Positions 41,220 to 50,345 of a stretch of 64,000 bases of DNA are shown here, in pieces; the stretch's first letter is position 1; each line of letters begins with the position of its first letter. The stretch is taken from positions 5,890,001 to 5,954,000 of the forward strand of contig NZ_CP088156.1 of the NCBI RefSeq assembly GCF_021088345.1. Reading direction: 5' to 3'. This DNA is from Bradyrhizobium ontarionense (GTDB lineage Bacteria > Pseudomonadota > Alphaproteobacteria > Rhizobiales > Xanthobacteraceae). The translations under genes were made by a program, and so were the position numbers. The notes under the pieces are model-generated. The model was not told the origin of the DNA. It did no database searches and was given only the letters and a program-made list of their open reading frames with translations.

Positions 41220-43441
41220 CCACTGTTTCGCTGCTCGACGTTGGACAGCAGGGCCGCGCGGCGGCGATGCCTGGACCGGGAACGAAGGCAGGCTATGTCG
41301 CATGTCGCGGCAACGGCGGCTGCGGCCTCAGTCTGCTGGTCGCGGAGGTTCACTGCGGCGCCTGCATTCGACGGATCGAAAGCCGTCTGTCCCGAGAGCC
41401 GGCGGTCGAGCTGGTGCGCCTCAACCTATCGACGCGACGTCTGGATGTCAGGTGGCACGGCACGGCGGATTTCGCCGACGAGATCATCGCGATGCTCGCC
41501 GGCCTTGGCTACGAGGCGTCTCCGTATGTGGCTGAAGCGCTCGTCGAGCGCGATCGGGCGACCGAGTCGACGCTGCTCAAGGCGCTGGCGGTCGCCTTCT
41601 TCGCCGCCTCGAACGTCATGATGCTGTCGTGGGCCGTCTGGGTGGGGCATGACGGGGGCATGGGACAAGGGACGCGGGCCTTCTTCCACTGGATGTCCGC
41701 GCTCATTGCTGTTCCTTCGATCGTTTATGCAGGGACGCCCTTCTTTGCATCGGCATGGTCTGCCGTCCGGCGCGCCCGGACCAACATGGATGTTCCGATA
41801 TCGCTCGGCGTGATCCTGACCGCAGCCATGAGCCTGGCCGAGACCGTCCGCGGCGGCCCGCATGTCTATTTCGATGGCGCGTTGTCGCTGCTGTTCGTTC
41901 TGCTGCTCGGGCGCTATCTGGACCAGCAGGTGCGCGCCAAGGCGCGGTCGGCGGTTCAGAATCTGGCAATCCTCGCCGCACGGCCCGTGAGCGTCATCGG
42001 TGACGATGGTCGTTCGCGCGCCACGCCGGCGGACCTGGTCAAATCCGGCGAGCTGGTGTTGGCGGCAGCCGGCGAAAGAATCGGCGTCGATGGTGTGGTC
42101 ATCGCTGGACACTCCTCGGTCGATACATCCCTGATCAACGGCGAGTCGGCACCGAAGCCGGTCACGAAGGGTGATCAGGTCTTTGCAGGTACGTTGAATC
42201 TTCTTTCGCCGCTGAGCATCTTGGCCCAGGCGGCCGGGGCGTCGACCGTCCTGTCGGACATCATCCGCCTCGTGGAAGCCGCCGAACAGAAGAGAGGCCG
42301 CTTCGTTGCGCTCGCCGATCGCACCGTGCGCTGGTATACGCCTGTCGTGCACGTGCTGGCCGCCTCCACGTTCGTGGGCTGGCTGCTGCTCATGGAAGCC
42401 GGCTGGCAGGTTGCGCTCGTCAATGCTGTCAGTGTGCTCATCATCGCGTGCCCCTGCGCCCTTGGACTGGCCGTTCCGGTGACCCAGGTCGTCGCGGCGA
42501 GCCGGCTGATGCGAGCCGGACTGCTATTGAAATCCGAAACGGCGCTGGAGCGGCTGGCCAGCATCGATACCATCCTGTTCGACAAGACGGGTACGCTGAC
42601 ACTCGCGCAGCCGGTGCTGAGCGAGCATCCCGACGACGCCGAGATCTTGCGCCTGGCGTCGGGGCTTGCAGCCGCCAGCCGCCATCCGCTTGCCGTGGCG
42701 ATCCGCAACGCCATTCCGGACGCGCCCATGCTGGATTACGTCCAGGAGGTGCCAGGCTTCGGACTGAGCTGGAACGGGCCGCACGGCGAGGTTCGCCTCG
42801 GATCGGCAGCCTGGTGCCAGATCGAACCGTCTCTCGATTCCCACGCAGAGGCCTGGCTGGTGAGCCCCGGCAGCCCGCCCAGGCGATTTTCGTTCGCAAC
42901 CGAGCTGCGGCCCGGTGCGGTCGAGACGGTCGCTGCGCTTCGCCGGAGCGGCTACAGGCTCGCGATCATCTCCGGAGATAGATCCGAAACCGTCGGAGAC
43001 ATTGCTGCTGCGGTCGGTATTGCCGACTGGCACGCAGGAGTGTCTCCGCGCGAGAAGATCGCGCGGGTGGAGCGTCTGTTGCAGGCAGGTCGCCGTGTCC
43101 TGATGGTCGGGGATGGCATCAACGACGCGCCGGCCCTTGCTGCCGCAACCGCATCGCTGGCGCCCGCGGAAGCGGCCGACGTCGCAGGCCGCGCCGCGGA
43201 TTGCGTGTGGTTGGGCCGGAGCCTCGCTTCGGTGCCGATGTTGCTGCGGACCGCGCGGCAGGCGCGTGCCATCGTGATCCAGAATATCGGCTTCTCGTTC
43301 GTCTACAATGCGGCATGGATCCCGGTCGCGATGGCTGGAATCGTCACGCCCTGGATCGCCGCGCTCGCGATGTCAGCGAGCTCGCTGGCGGTGACCTTCA
43401 ATGCTCTGCGTCTCAACCTCTCCATGCGGGGAGAGGCCTGA
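41216..43441 (+). CDS. ccoI: Copper-transporting P1B-type ATPase CcoI/FixI
   Basis: 741 residues: N-terminal heavy-metal-associated domain with C47-GA-C50, eight membrane segments, the transport motif C412-P-C414, phosphorylated Asp456 in DKTGTLT and the hinge GDGINDAPAL. CcoI exports Cu(I) to the periplasm for insertion into CuB of the oxidase. An extra cysteine pair region near residues 30-36 precedes the HMA domain. The stop shares one base with the ccoS start (TGATG). Confidence 0.96.
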   Translation: MTTVSLLDVGQQGRAAAMPGPGTKAGYVACRGNGGCGLSLLVAEVHCGACIRRIESRLSREPAVELVRLNLSTRRLDVRWHGTADFADEIIAMLAGLGYEASPYVAEALVERDRATESTLLKALAVAFFAASNVMMLSWAVWVGHDGGMGQGTRAFFHWMSALIAVPSIVYAGTPFFASAWSAVRRARTNMDVPISLGVILTAAMSLAETVRGGPHVYFDGALSLLFVLLLGRYLDQQVRAKARSAVQNLAILAARPVSVIGDDGRSRATPADLVKSGELVLAAAGERIGVDGVVIAGHSSVDTSLINGESAPKPVTKGDQVFAGTLNLLSPLSILAQAAGASTVLSDIIRLVEAAEQKRGRFVALADRTVRWYTPVVHVLAASTFVGWLLLMEAGWQVALVNAVSVLIIACPCALGLAVPVTQVVAASRLMRAGLLLKSETALERLASIDTILFDKTGTLTLAQPVLSEHPDDAEILRLASGLAAASRHPLAVAIRNAIPDAPMLDYVQEVPGFGLSWNGPHGEVRLGSAAWCQIEPSLDSHAEAWLVSPGSPPRRFSFATELRPGAVETVAALRRSGYRLAIISGDRSETVGDIAAAVGIADWHAGVSPREKIARVERLLQAGRRVLMVGDGINDAPALAAATASLAPAEAADVAGRAADCVWLGRSLASVPMLLRTARQARAIVIQNIGFSFVYNAAWIPVAMAGIVTPWIAALAMSASSLAVTFNALRLNLSMRGEA

Positions 43442-43602
43442 TGGATGTTCTGCTGGTGCTCGTCCCGATCGCACTTGCGTTGGGGACTTTGGGCCTGTTC
43501 GCCTTCTTCTGGGCGATCAAGGGGGGCCAGTACGAGGATCTTCAGGGCGCAGCCGAACGCATCCTCTACGACGAGGACCCACCGAACCAGAAGGAGATCT
43601 GA
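43441..43602 (+). CDS. ccoS: cbb3 oxidase maturation protein CcoS/FixS
   Basis: 53 residues with one membrane helix at the start and the conserved FFWAIKGGQYEDLQGAAERI-type core followed by an acidic ILYDEDP. Required for cofactor insertion into cbb3 oxidase. Follows ccoI with a one-base overlap. Confidence 0.95.
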   Translation: MDVLLVLVPIALALGTLGLFAFFWAIKGGQYEDLQGAAERILYDEDPPNQKEI

Positions 43603-43603
43603 A

Positions 43604-44278
43604 ATGAATACCCGACAACAGACCCGGTCACGAGATTCAGAAAACTCCGTCCTGATCCTGCTCAACGGACTCGGTGCCGGCATTCTCGGCTACGCCGTGT
43701 GGGGCGTGACAGGCGGTGTCCTTGGAGCGCTCGCGTGCATGGTGGTCGCCGCGTCCATGCCGACGGCGGCCCGGTTGAGGTCGCTGGTCATGCCGAAGCG
43801 CCGTCAAATGGTGCAAGCCGCGGTCGCAACAGAAGCGGGCAGGGCGATTGCGAGCGTGCTTGCCTTCCCATTCGTCATGCTGGCAGCGATCGTTGTCATG
43901 GCATTCACGATGTTGGCCGCGGTCCTGCTGATGGGCGTCAAGCAGGTGAAACAGGCCGTAGGACCCCTGCTGCCGAGCAGGAGTGCCTCGCCCAGCTCCG
44001 GCGGTCAGGCGTCATCGACCTTCTTCAGTTCGCTCGGCGCGCCGGAAAGCCTGACGATGCTGATCGCAAATCTGCTTCTGCTTCTGATCATTGGCTGTGC
44101 GCTGTTCGGGATGGATGTCGCATTCTACGCGGCACTGGTGGCCACCCCGGTCTGGCTGCTCGGGTTGATGCTGATCGCGATCAACGGATCGAAGCCCGAT
44201 GATGCCGCTTCTCCGATTGGCGGAGCCTCTCAGCCGTCGGACGCTGCCCCTCTGCACCAGCACGCAAAGCTGCAATGA
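43604..44278 (+). CDS. Membrane protein downstream of ccoS, unknown
   Basis: 224 residues with hydrophobic segments at about 16-50, 82-112 and 162-198 and a polar Ser/Pro-rich loop between the second and third. No family recognised. It begins one base after the ccoS stop and overlaps the next gene by ATGA, so it is part of the cco operon by position and may assist oxidase biogenesis. Confidence 0.75.
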   Translation: MNTRQQTRSRDSENSVLILLNGLGAGILGYAVWGVTGGVLGALACMVVAASMPTAARLRSLVMPKRRQMVQAAVATEAGRAIASVLAFPFVMLAAIVVMAFTMLAAVLLMGVKQVKQAVGPLLPSRSASPSSGGQASSTFFSSLGAPESLTMLIANLLLLLIIGCALFGMDVAFYAALVATPVWLLGLMLIAINGSKPDDAASPIGGASQPSDAAPLHQHAKLQ

Positions 44279-44973
44279 TCTCGGAATTCTCATTTCTCGG
44301 CGGCATTCTTCTGGGTCTTGCGTCGAGCCTGCATTGCATGGGCATGTGCGGACCGATCGCCACGTCGCTGCTGTTCGTTCAGGCGCCAAACGGCTCGGTG
44401 CGCCGGCGCGCCGGGATCCTGCTCATCGCGCAGTCGGGTCGCATCTTCGGCTATTGTGCCGCTGGTTTCGTTCTGGGGGCGTTCGGGTCCGAATTTTATG
44501 GATTGTTCGACCGCGAAGCGGGGTATCGCATCCTGCAATGGAGCGCTGCAGCCAGTCTTGGCTGGATCGGTCTATCGGTTGCCGGCCTGCTGCCGCCTCT
44601 GTCGGTGTTCGATCGTCTGCTGAGGCCCGTCTCCCGCGCGATGCTTGCACTGGAGGTGTCGCCGTCTGCGTCGACCACAGGCACCGCCCTGTTCTCCGGC
44701 CTCATCTGGGGTTTTCTCCCGTGCGGCATGGTCTATGCGTCGTTGCTGACTGCCATGCTGACGGGATCTGGCGCAGGCGGAGCCTTGCTGATGGCGGGTT
44801 TTGGACTGGGGACGCTTCCCTCGGTCACGGCCACGGCGCTCGGCTTGAGCGCGATGCCCAGCCTGCTTCCTGCCCGCAGCGCCCGCGTTCTGATCGGACT
44901 TGGCATCGCCTCCACGGGAACGCTCGGCCTGCTGCTCTCCGCACCGGGCGGTCCCCTATGCGTGACACGGTAG
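44275..44973 (+). CDS. TauE/SafE-like membrane protein of the cco cluster, copy 1
   Basis: 232 residues with about six membrane segments. In the first, SSLH20-C21-MGM-C25-GP, and in the fourth, GFLPCGMVYA, give the cysteine-pair pattern of the TauE/SafE-DsbD-like proteins often linked to cbb3 oxidase and copper handling. A second, similar protein is at 57932-58642. Likely role: copper or thiol transfer for oxidase assembly, by context; the annotated name sulfite exporter should not be taken literally. Confidence 0.88.
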   Translation: MISEFSFLGGILLGLASSLHCMGMCGPIATSLLFVQAPNGSVRRRAGILLIAQSGRIFGYCAAGFVLGAFGSEFYGLFDREAGYRILQWSAAASLGWIGLSVAGLLPPLSVFDRLLRPVSRAMLALEVSPSASTTGTALFSGLIWGFLPCGMVYASLLTAMLTGSGAGGALLMAGFGLGTLPSVTATALGLSAMPSLLPARSARVLIGLGIASTGTLGLLLSAPGGPLCVTR

Positions 44974-45307
44974 ACCCGCGAGGCCAAACGTTGTCGCGGG
45001 ATCGACGTCGATCTCGATCGCGGAGGTTCGGACTTGCCACACCGAGTCCGCACAGCACGAGGAGCGAGTACGATGCCGAGATCCGCCATCATGGCTTGGA
45101 AGGCGGCGCCTCACTTGTGCGGAGTCTCAAGGCGTCTGTGTCGGCGAGCCCGTGGAGTACTGGATGAGCGTTCGATCTCCTGATTGAGCTTCTCAGGAGT
45201 TGTCGCTCTCGTAGTCGATGCCCCGTGTCGCTTGGCTTGATCTCGATCAATCGATGCTGCCGATCGTGTCGGTATCGTAGCTGCCTGAAACTCCCGGAGC
45301 GCGCGGA
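44974..45307. other. Regulatory region before the cyd operon
   Basis: No gene. Contains a 7-bp hairpin, CTCCTGA/TCAGGAG at 45177-45199, and the Fnr/FixK site at 45237-45250. Confidence 0.6.
45237..45250. promoter_or_regulatory. FNR/FixK binding site (anaerobox)
   Basis: TTGATCTCGATCAA is a perfect match to TTGAT-N4-ATCAA. Its centre is about 64 bases before the TTG start of the DUF2946-like gene at 45308; an activating site 41.5 bases before a transcript start would place that start near 45285. The Crp/Fnr regulator at 32848 has the residues needed to read it. Confidence 0.8.
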
Positions 45308-45757
45308 TTGAAGCGCCCATACGATACGTTCATCGATCGGACGCGTGACGCCGGACGCCGGCAGCTCGTTGCCGTCGTCTGCTTGACGGCGGTCGCGTTC
45401 AATATCCTGTTCGGCATCGCGCTCTCGTTCCAGCCCTCTCGCACCGATCTTGCCGCGCGGGCTCTGCTGAACGGCTGGAACGTCATCTGCTCCGCCGGCG
45501 GCTTGATCATCACCGATGCCGACGGCCATCGTGTTCCGGACGAGCAGACGGGTGATTCGGGGCACGACGGACCGCTCTGTCTGTTCTGTCTTCCGCTCAG
45601 CAATGGACATGCCGGACTTTCGTCCGAAACCGCAATCCCTGCACCGATAGGCCACACCAGGCTGGTGTGCGGCCCCTATGCCGCTGTCCTGGTGGTTGTG
45701 ACGACGACAGGCTCCGCGGCGTGGCCTCGCGCCCCACCCGCTGCTCGGATCGCATAG
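45308..45757 (+). CDS. DUF2946-like exported protein, copy 3, ahead of cyd genes
   Basis: 149 residues with TTG start and GGAG about nine bases before. Hydrophobic segment at about 20-40, ICSAGG (Cys61), DADGHRVPDEQTG, the C91-LF-C94 pair and the tail WPRAPPAARIA. Same length and same cysteine positions as copy 1. It lies directly after an FNR/FixK site and before cydP-cydAB, so low-oxygen induction is likely. Function unknown; metal binding in the periplasm is a guess from the cysteines. Confidence 0.82.
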   Translation: MKRPYDTFIDRTRDAGRRQLVAVVCLTAVAFNILFGIALSFQPSRTDLAARALLNGWNVICSAGGLIITDADGHRVPDEQTGDSGHDGPLCLFCLPLSNGHAGLSSETAIPAPIGHTRLVCGPYAAVLVVVTTTGSAAWPRAPPAARIA

Positions 45758-45848
45758 GCTCGTCAGGGCAGTAGGCGCTCCCGGGACAACCAATCGTTCC
45801 GTCACGCTCTGTCCATCCAGTCTTCCAGCGCATCAGCAAAGAACAAGT

Positions 45849-46154
45849 ATGTCATTGCTCCGCCGTCCGGCTTCAGCCGACGAGCGGCCGCCCAAGGTCG
45901 CGGATCCGCGGCGACAGGCACCGTTGTGTCCGTCGGCGGTCGATACCCGATCGTGGCCGCTGCTCGTCTCCTTACGTGCATTCGTCGACGCTGGCCTGCG
46001 TCCCAAAACGCCGCTGCAACGAACGATCGCTGCCGCGCTCTGCATCAAGCTGCTCGTCGTGCTCTCGATGCGCATGTTCGTCGCCTTGGACGACTCGCGC
46101 GTCGTGGCTTCCGATCACGCCGTCGCCCGCGTGATCGGCGTCGAGCAACGTTAG
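45849..46154 (+). CDS. CydP-like small membrane protein
   Basis: 101 residues; a basic, Pro-rich N-terminus of about 55 residues, then one membrane helix (TIAAALCIKLLVVLSMRMFV) followed by a charged tail. The pattern of short basic segment, helix and alanine-rich tail just before cydA matches the putative small bd-oxidase subunit CydP. The true start may be further in, since no ribosome site is clear at ATG 45849. Likely co-transcribed with cydAB 22 bases downstream. Confidence 0.6.
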   Translation: MSLLRRPASADERPPKVADPRRQAPLCPSAVDTRSWPLLVSLRAFVDAGLRPKTPLQRTIAAALCIKLLVVLSMRMFVALDDSRVVASDHAVARVIGVEQR

Positions 46155-46176
46155 CCCTCATTCTCAGCAGGATCAC

Positions 46177-47760
46177 ATGTTTGACCTCGACCCAACTGGC
46201 CTCGCCCGACTGCAGTTCGGGCTCACGGCTCTCTACCACTTCCTCTTTGTTCCCCTCACGCTCGGACTATCCTTCATCCTCGTCATCATGGAGACGAGCT
46301 ATGTCATGACAGGCCGGGAGATCTGGCGCGACATGACGAAGTTCTGGGGCAAGCTCTTCGGCATCAATTTCGCGATGGGCGTTGCGACCGGAATCACGAT
46401 GGAGTTCCAGTTCGGGACGAACTGGGCCTACTACTCCCACTACGTCGGCGACATCTTCGGCGCGCCGCTGGCGATCGAAGGGCTGATGGCCTTCTTCCTC
46501 GAATCGACATTCGTCGGCCTGTTCTTCTTTGGCTGGGATCGGCTCTCCAAGCTTGGTCATCTCGTCGTGACCTGGCTCGTCGCGATCGGATCGAACCTGT
46601 CCGCCTTGTGGATCCTCATCGCCAACGGGTGGATGCAGAATCCGGTGGGAGCAGTCTTCAATCCAGATACGATGCGGATGGAGCTGACGTCGTTCTATGA
46701 ACTGATGTTCAACCCGGTGGCCCAGTCTAAATTCGTCCACACCGTCAGCGCCGGCTACGTCTGCGGCTCGATCTTCGTGCTGGCGATCTCGTCCTGGTAT
46801 CTGCTGCGCGGGCGGCATCTCGCCTTCGCGCGGCGCTCCTTCGTGGTGGCGTCATCGTTCGGGCTCGCATCGGCACTTTCGGTGGTCGTGCTCGGTGACG
46901 AGAGCGGTTACACGGTGAGCGAGAACCAGCGCATGAAGCTCGCCGCGTTGGAGGCCATGTGGCATACCGAGCCGGCCCCCGCCGGATTCACGGCATTCGC
47001 GATCCCGGACCAGGACAGGCACGAGAACCGCTACGAAGTCCGTGTTCCGTGGGCGCTCGGCCTGATCGCGACCCGCTCGCTCGATCAGAAGCTGCTCGGC
47101 ATCAGCGACCTCGTGCGTGAGAACGAGGCGAGGATTCGCAACGGTCTGGTGGCCTATGGGGCTCTCGATACTCTGCGGGCCAACCGCACCGACCAGGCCG
47201 CGCGCAAGGCGCTCGACGACCATGCCAAGGATCTCGGCTATGCGCTCCTCCTCAAGCGCTATGTGAGCGATCCGCGCACGGCCGACGACGCTACGATCGC
47301 AAAGGCTGCGTGGAGCACCGTGCCGCGGGTCACGCCGCTGTTCTGGTCGTTCCGCGCGATGGTTGCGCTGGGATTCTACTTCATCGCGCTGCTCGGGGTT
47401 GCGTTCTGGTCGGCCAGCCGGCGCGTCTTCGACCGGCGCTGGCTGTTGCGGGCGGCCGTGTGGTCATGGCCACTGCCGTGGATCGCAGCGGAGCTCGGCT
47501 GGATCGTCGCGGAATATGGCCGGCAGCCTTGGGCAATCGACGGTGTTCTACCGACGGCGCTGGCTTCATCGACCCTGTCGGTCCCTCAGGTTCTCTTCAC
47601 CTTGACCGGCTTCGTCCTGTTCTACTCCACGCTGCTCGTGATCGATGTCGCCTTGATGCTGAAATACATCGGCATGGGACCGGTCAAGGCGCTCGCGCCT
47701 CACGCGGTCACTCCCAGCTCCGGCCATCGCGCCGCAGCCATTGCCGCCCCCGCCGAATGA
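46177..47760 (+). CDS. cydA: Cytochrome bd ubiquinol oxidase subunit I
   Basis: 527 residues, usual length, about nine membrane segments. The family opening ARLQFGLTALYHFLFVPLTL (haem b595 ligand His21), GTNWAYYSHYVGD, FMETS-like VIMETSYV and SENQRMKLAALEAM before the quinol-binding Q-loop are present. With CydB it oxidises quinol and reduces oxygen at very low tension without copper. Preceded by an FNR/FixK site two genes upstream; cydDC assembly genes are not in the window. Confidence 0.97.
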   Translation: MFDLDPTGLARLQFGLTALYHFLFVPLTLGLSFILVIMETSYVMTGREIWRDMTKFWGKLFGINFAMGVATGITMEFQFGTNWAYYSHYVGDIFGAPLAIEGLMAFFLESTFVGLFFFGWDRLSKLGHLVVTWLVAIGSNLSALWILIANGWMQNPVGAVFNPDTMRMELTSFYELMFNPVAQSKFVHTVSAGYVCGSIFVLAISSWYLLRGRHLAFARRSFVVASSFGLASALSVVVLGDESGYTVSENQRMKLAALEAMWHTEPAPAGFTAFAIPDQDRHENRYEVRVPWALGLIATRSLDQKLLGISDLVRENEARIRNGLVAYGALDTLRANRTDQAARKALDDHAKDLGYALLLKRYVSDPRTADDATIAKAAWSTVPRVTPLFWSFRAMVALGFYFIALLGVAFWSASRRVFDRRWLLRAAVWSWPLPWIAAELGWIVAEYGRQPWAIDGVLPTALASSTLSVPQVLFTLTGFVLFYSTLLVIDVALMLKYIGMGPVKALAPHAVTPSSGHRAAAIAAPAE

Positions 47761-47769
47761 GGTCCCACA

Positions 47770-48921
47770 ATGCAAATTCTCCTCGACTATGAAATTCTTC
47801 GTCTGATCTGGTGGGTCCTGCTCGGCGTGTTGCTGATCGGCTTTGCCGTCATGGACGGCTTCGATCTCGGTACCGCGTCGGTGCTGCCCTTCGTGGCACG
47901 AACCGATACCGAACGTCGCGTTGCGATCAACGCGATCGGGCCGGTCTGGGATGGCAACCAGGTCTGGCTGATCCTCGGCGGCGGCGCGATCTTCGCGGCG
48001 TGGCCGATGGTCTATGCCGCGGCGTTCTCCGGCTTCTACATCGCCATGTTCCTCGTGCTCGCGACCTTGATCTTGCGGCCGGTCGGATTCGAGTTCCGCA
48101 ACAAGATGCCAGGATCGCGCTGGCGCTCGGCGTGGGATTACGCGTTGTTTGCCGGCGGCGTCGTTCCAAGCCTCGTCTTTGGCGTTGCTATCGGAAACCT
48201 GCTCCAAGGCGTTCCATTCCGGATCGACCAGGACCTGCGGATCTTTTACGACGGCTCCGGACTGTTCGAGTTGCTCAATCCGTTCGGCCTGCTCTGCGGA
48301 TTGGTGTCGCTGAGCATGCTGGCCTCGCATGGCGCTGCGTATCTGGCGTTGAAGACCACCGGGAACGTTGCCGATCGATGCAGGACAGTTGCGTCCATGC
48401 TTCCATTCGTGACGATCGTGTTGTTCGCGCTGGCCGGTGTCTGGATTGCGCTTGGGATTTCCGGCTACAGTCTCGCCGGAGACGTCGATGTGGCTGGTCC
48501 GTCGAATCCACTCCTCAAGACCGTCCTGCGTCAGCCCGGGCAATGGCTCGCCAACTATGCAAGTCATCCCTGGTTGATGGCCGCGCCCGCGCTCGGGTTT
48601 CTCGGTGCGCTGGGATTGATCGCGGCGAGCCGCGTCGCGCGTCCGCTTGCCGCTTTCCTGGCAAGCGCTGTTTCCATCTTCGGAATCATCGCGACCGCCG
48701 GGGTCAGCATGTTTCCATTCCTGATGCCGTCCTCGCTCGATCCGAAAGCGAGCCTCACCGTCTGGGATGCCTCGTCGAGCCGGCTCACGCTCTTCGTAAT
48801 GCTGATCGCGACGCTCATATTCCTGCCGGTCGTGCTCACTTACACTGCACTCGTCTACCGCGTGCTGCGGGGCTACGTGACCACTGCGCAAGTCGAGGCC
48901 GACGGCCACAAGCTGTATTGA
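47770..48921 (+). CDS. cydB: Cytochrome bd ubiquinol oxidase subunit II
   Basis: 383 residues with about eight membrane segments. Family features: DGFDLGTASVLPFVA near the N-terminus, GPVWDGNQVWLI, and FRNKMPGSRWRSAWD. Structural partner of CydA. Starts nine bases after cydA with a GAGG site. Confidence 0.97.
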   Translation: MQILLDYEILRLIWWVLLGVLLIGFAVMDGFDLGTASVLPFVARTDTERRVAINAIGPVWDGNQVWLILGGGAIFAAWPMVYAAAFSGFYIAMFLVLATLILRPVGFEFRNKMPGSRWRSAWDYALFAGGVVPSLVFGVAIGNLLQGVPFRIDQDLRIFYDGSGLFELLNPFGLLCGLVSLSMLASHGAAYLALKTTGNVADRCRTVASMLPFVTIVLFALAGVWIALGISGYSLAGDVDVAGPSNPLLKTVLRQPGQWLANYASHPWLMAAPALGFLGALGLIAASRVARPLAAFLASAVSIFGIIATAGVSMFPFLMPSSLDPKASLTVWDASSSRLTLFVMLIATLIFLPVVLTYTALVYRVLRGYVTTAQVEADGHKLY

Positions 48922-48944
48922 AAGCAAATGAAAGGAGACTCACG

Positions 48945-49052
48945 ATGTGGTACTTCACGTGGATTCTCGGCGTCGGTCTCGCCGTCGGCTTCGGCGTCTT
49001 GAACGCGATCTGGCACGAGATGCACCTGCCGGACGAGGCGTTGTCGGATTGA
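48945..49052 (+). CDS. cydX: Cytochrome bd oxidase small subunit CydX
   Basis: 35 residues, one membrane helix. MWYFTWILGVGLAVGFGVLN followed by AIWHE is the CydX/YbgT signature; the protein stabilises the haem centres of the bd oxidase. AAAGGAG lies ahead of the ATG, 23 bases after cydB. Confidence 0.95.
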   Translation: MWYFTWILGVGLAVGFGVLNAIWHEMHLPDEALSD

Positions 49053-49170
49053 CCAAGACCTGCCTCGAGCCATTTCGGCTCGGGGCAGGAGACTTTCGGC
49101 TTTGGTCTGGTGACCTGCGCGCCGGCCGCGACAGCAGCCGCCGGCCAGCGCGATAGGGGCCTATGGAGCG

Positions 49171-49704
49171 TCAGGCCGGTAGATGTGGCATGGCGCCGAC
49201 GGGCGAAGGCCGTTCTGCGACGCCGTCGTCGGCCACGAGGTCCGCTGGACAATGTGTCGGATCGTCGTGAGGCTGTGTGGGATCGAAGCCATGCATCCAG
49301 AGCGCCCATTGCAGCGCAATGATCGCGCCTTTCGTGGGCTGCAGCAGGACCGCGGTCAGCAGGCAGGTCACGATGATCGCCGCTGTCATCGTCGCCCAGA
49401 GCGGTGGTGCCAGCTCTTGCTCCATGGCCAGCGCGAGGAACACAGCGATGTGGCCGACGATCAGTATCACGAAATAGGCTGGGGCATCGTCCGGGCGTGC
49501 ATGATGCAGGTCCTCGCCACAAGAGGCGCAGGATGGCGCTATCGCGAGAAAGCCGTTGAACAGCCGTCCGCATCCGCAGCACGGACAGCGGCAGCACAGC
49601 CCGTGGAGCAATGCCGAGAGCACCGGTCGTGGCGGATTGAAGGAATTGCCGGGATAGAGAGGTCGCTGTCGTTCCGGCAGATGCGCATGCTTCACCGGCG
49701 TCAT
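49171..49704 (-). CDS. DUF983 family membrane protein
   Basis: 177 residues. A zinc-ribbon-like cysteine set (CRCPCCGCGRLFNGFL, then CASCGEDL) precedes two membrane segments (about 80-100 and 105-128), typical of DUF983, usually encoded next to haem-copper oxidase genes. ATG 49704 overlaps the DUF2244 stop (ATGA); the longer frame upstream is antisense-like. Convergent with cydX. Confidence 0.88.
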   Translation of the reverse strand: MTPVKHAHLPERQRPLYPGNSFNPPRPVLSALLHGLCCRCPCCGCGRLFNGFLAIAPSCASCGEDLHHARPDDAPAYFVILIVGHIAVFLALAMEQELAPPLWATMTAAIIVTCLLTAVLLQPTKGAIIALQWALWMHGFDPTQPHDDPTHCPADLVADDGVAERPSPVGAMPHLPA

Positions 49705-50345
49705 GTCCGACGCTCCGACATGCCGATCGCCGGCAGCCGGCGTGTGGTCACTGGAATGAAGTATCCCGCTTGCTGCATGGCGCCGAGGAAGGCAGCCTGC
49801 AGTGTCGGTCGCTCGGCCGGAGACAGGTCGCGCGCGATCTCGAAGCGCCTGCCGCGGTGGTGGAGGGCAATACCGAGCTGACCGAAATCGGGATCGATGG
49901 TTGCTTCCAACTTCAGACCGAGCGCGGGGATCTCGGTGCGCCTGGACCTGCCGGTGTGAGCCGTCCGTTCGATCACCAGCGCGCCACCGTGCAGATAGAT
50001 CTGCTCGTAACGGCGCAGCGACGAGCGGTGATACGTCATCGCTATGACGAGCGCCGTCATGGCTGCGCCGGTGCACAGGCTGATCGGCCACAAGCCGATC
50101 ACGGCGGCCCCGATCGACAGCATTGCCAGTGGGGTGCTGAAGGCGAGGCCCATGAACAGGGCGGCCTGACCGCCGATCGCCACATGCGGCGAGATCACGA
50201 AGTTGAACGGGCTGGACTTGCTATCGGGGCCTGCAGCGGTCGCTGCGGCTTCGGTCTCTGCGGCGATGGACCTGAGACCGGAGAGATTTGGCGCGTCCGT
50301 GGTGTTGGAAAGCGGGATCGAAAAGGAAGTCTGGATGTCTGACAT
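49701..50345 (-). CDS. DUF2244 family membrane protein
   Basis: 214 residues. A polar N-terminus of about 60 residues, two close membrane segments (about 65-85 and 88-108) and a C-terminal domain with YHRSSLRRYEQI and ALGLKLEATIDPDFGQLG-type sequence. DUF2244 proteins are often found with DUF983 in cytochrome oxidase loci of alphaproteobacteria; the job is unknown. ATG 50345 (MSDIQTSF) is preferred over the open frame upstream. Confidence 0.85.
   Translation of the reverse strand: MSDIQTSFSIPLSNTTDAPNLSGLRSIAAETEAAATAAGPDSKSSPFNFVISPHVAIGGQAALFMGLAFSTPLAMLSIGAAVIGLWPISLCTGAAMTALVIAMTYHRSSLRRYEQIYLHGGALVIERTAHTGRSRRTEIPALGLKLEATIDPDFGQLGIALHHRGRRFEIARDLSPAERPTLQAAFLGAMQQAGYFIPVTTRRLPAIGMSERRT

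Noticed and set aside
45177..45199. CTCCTGA/TCAGGAG hairpin as a terminator of the cco operon
   Set aside because: Short stem, no T-run, and 200 bases after the last stop; left as a note only.
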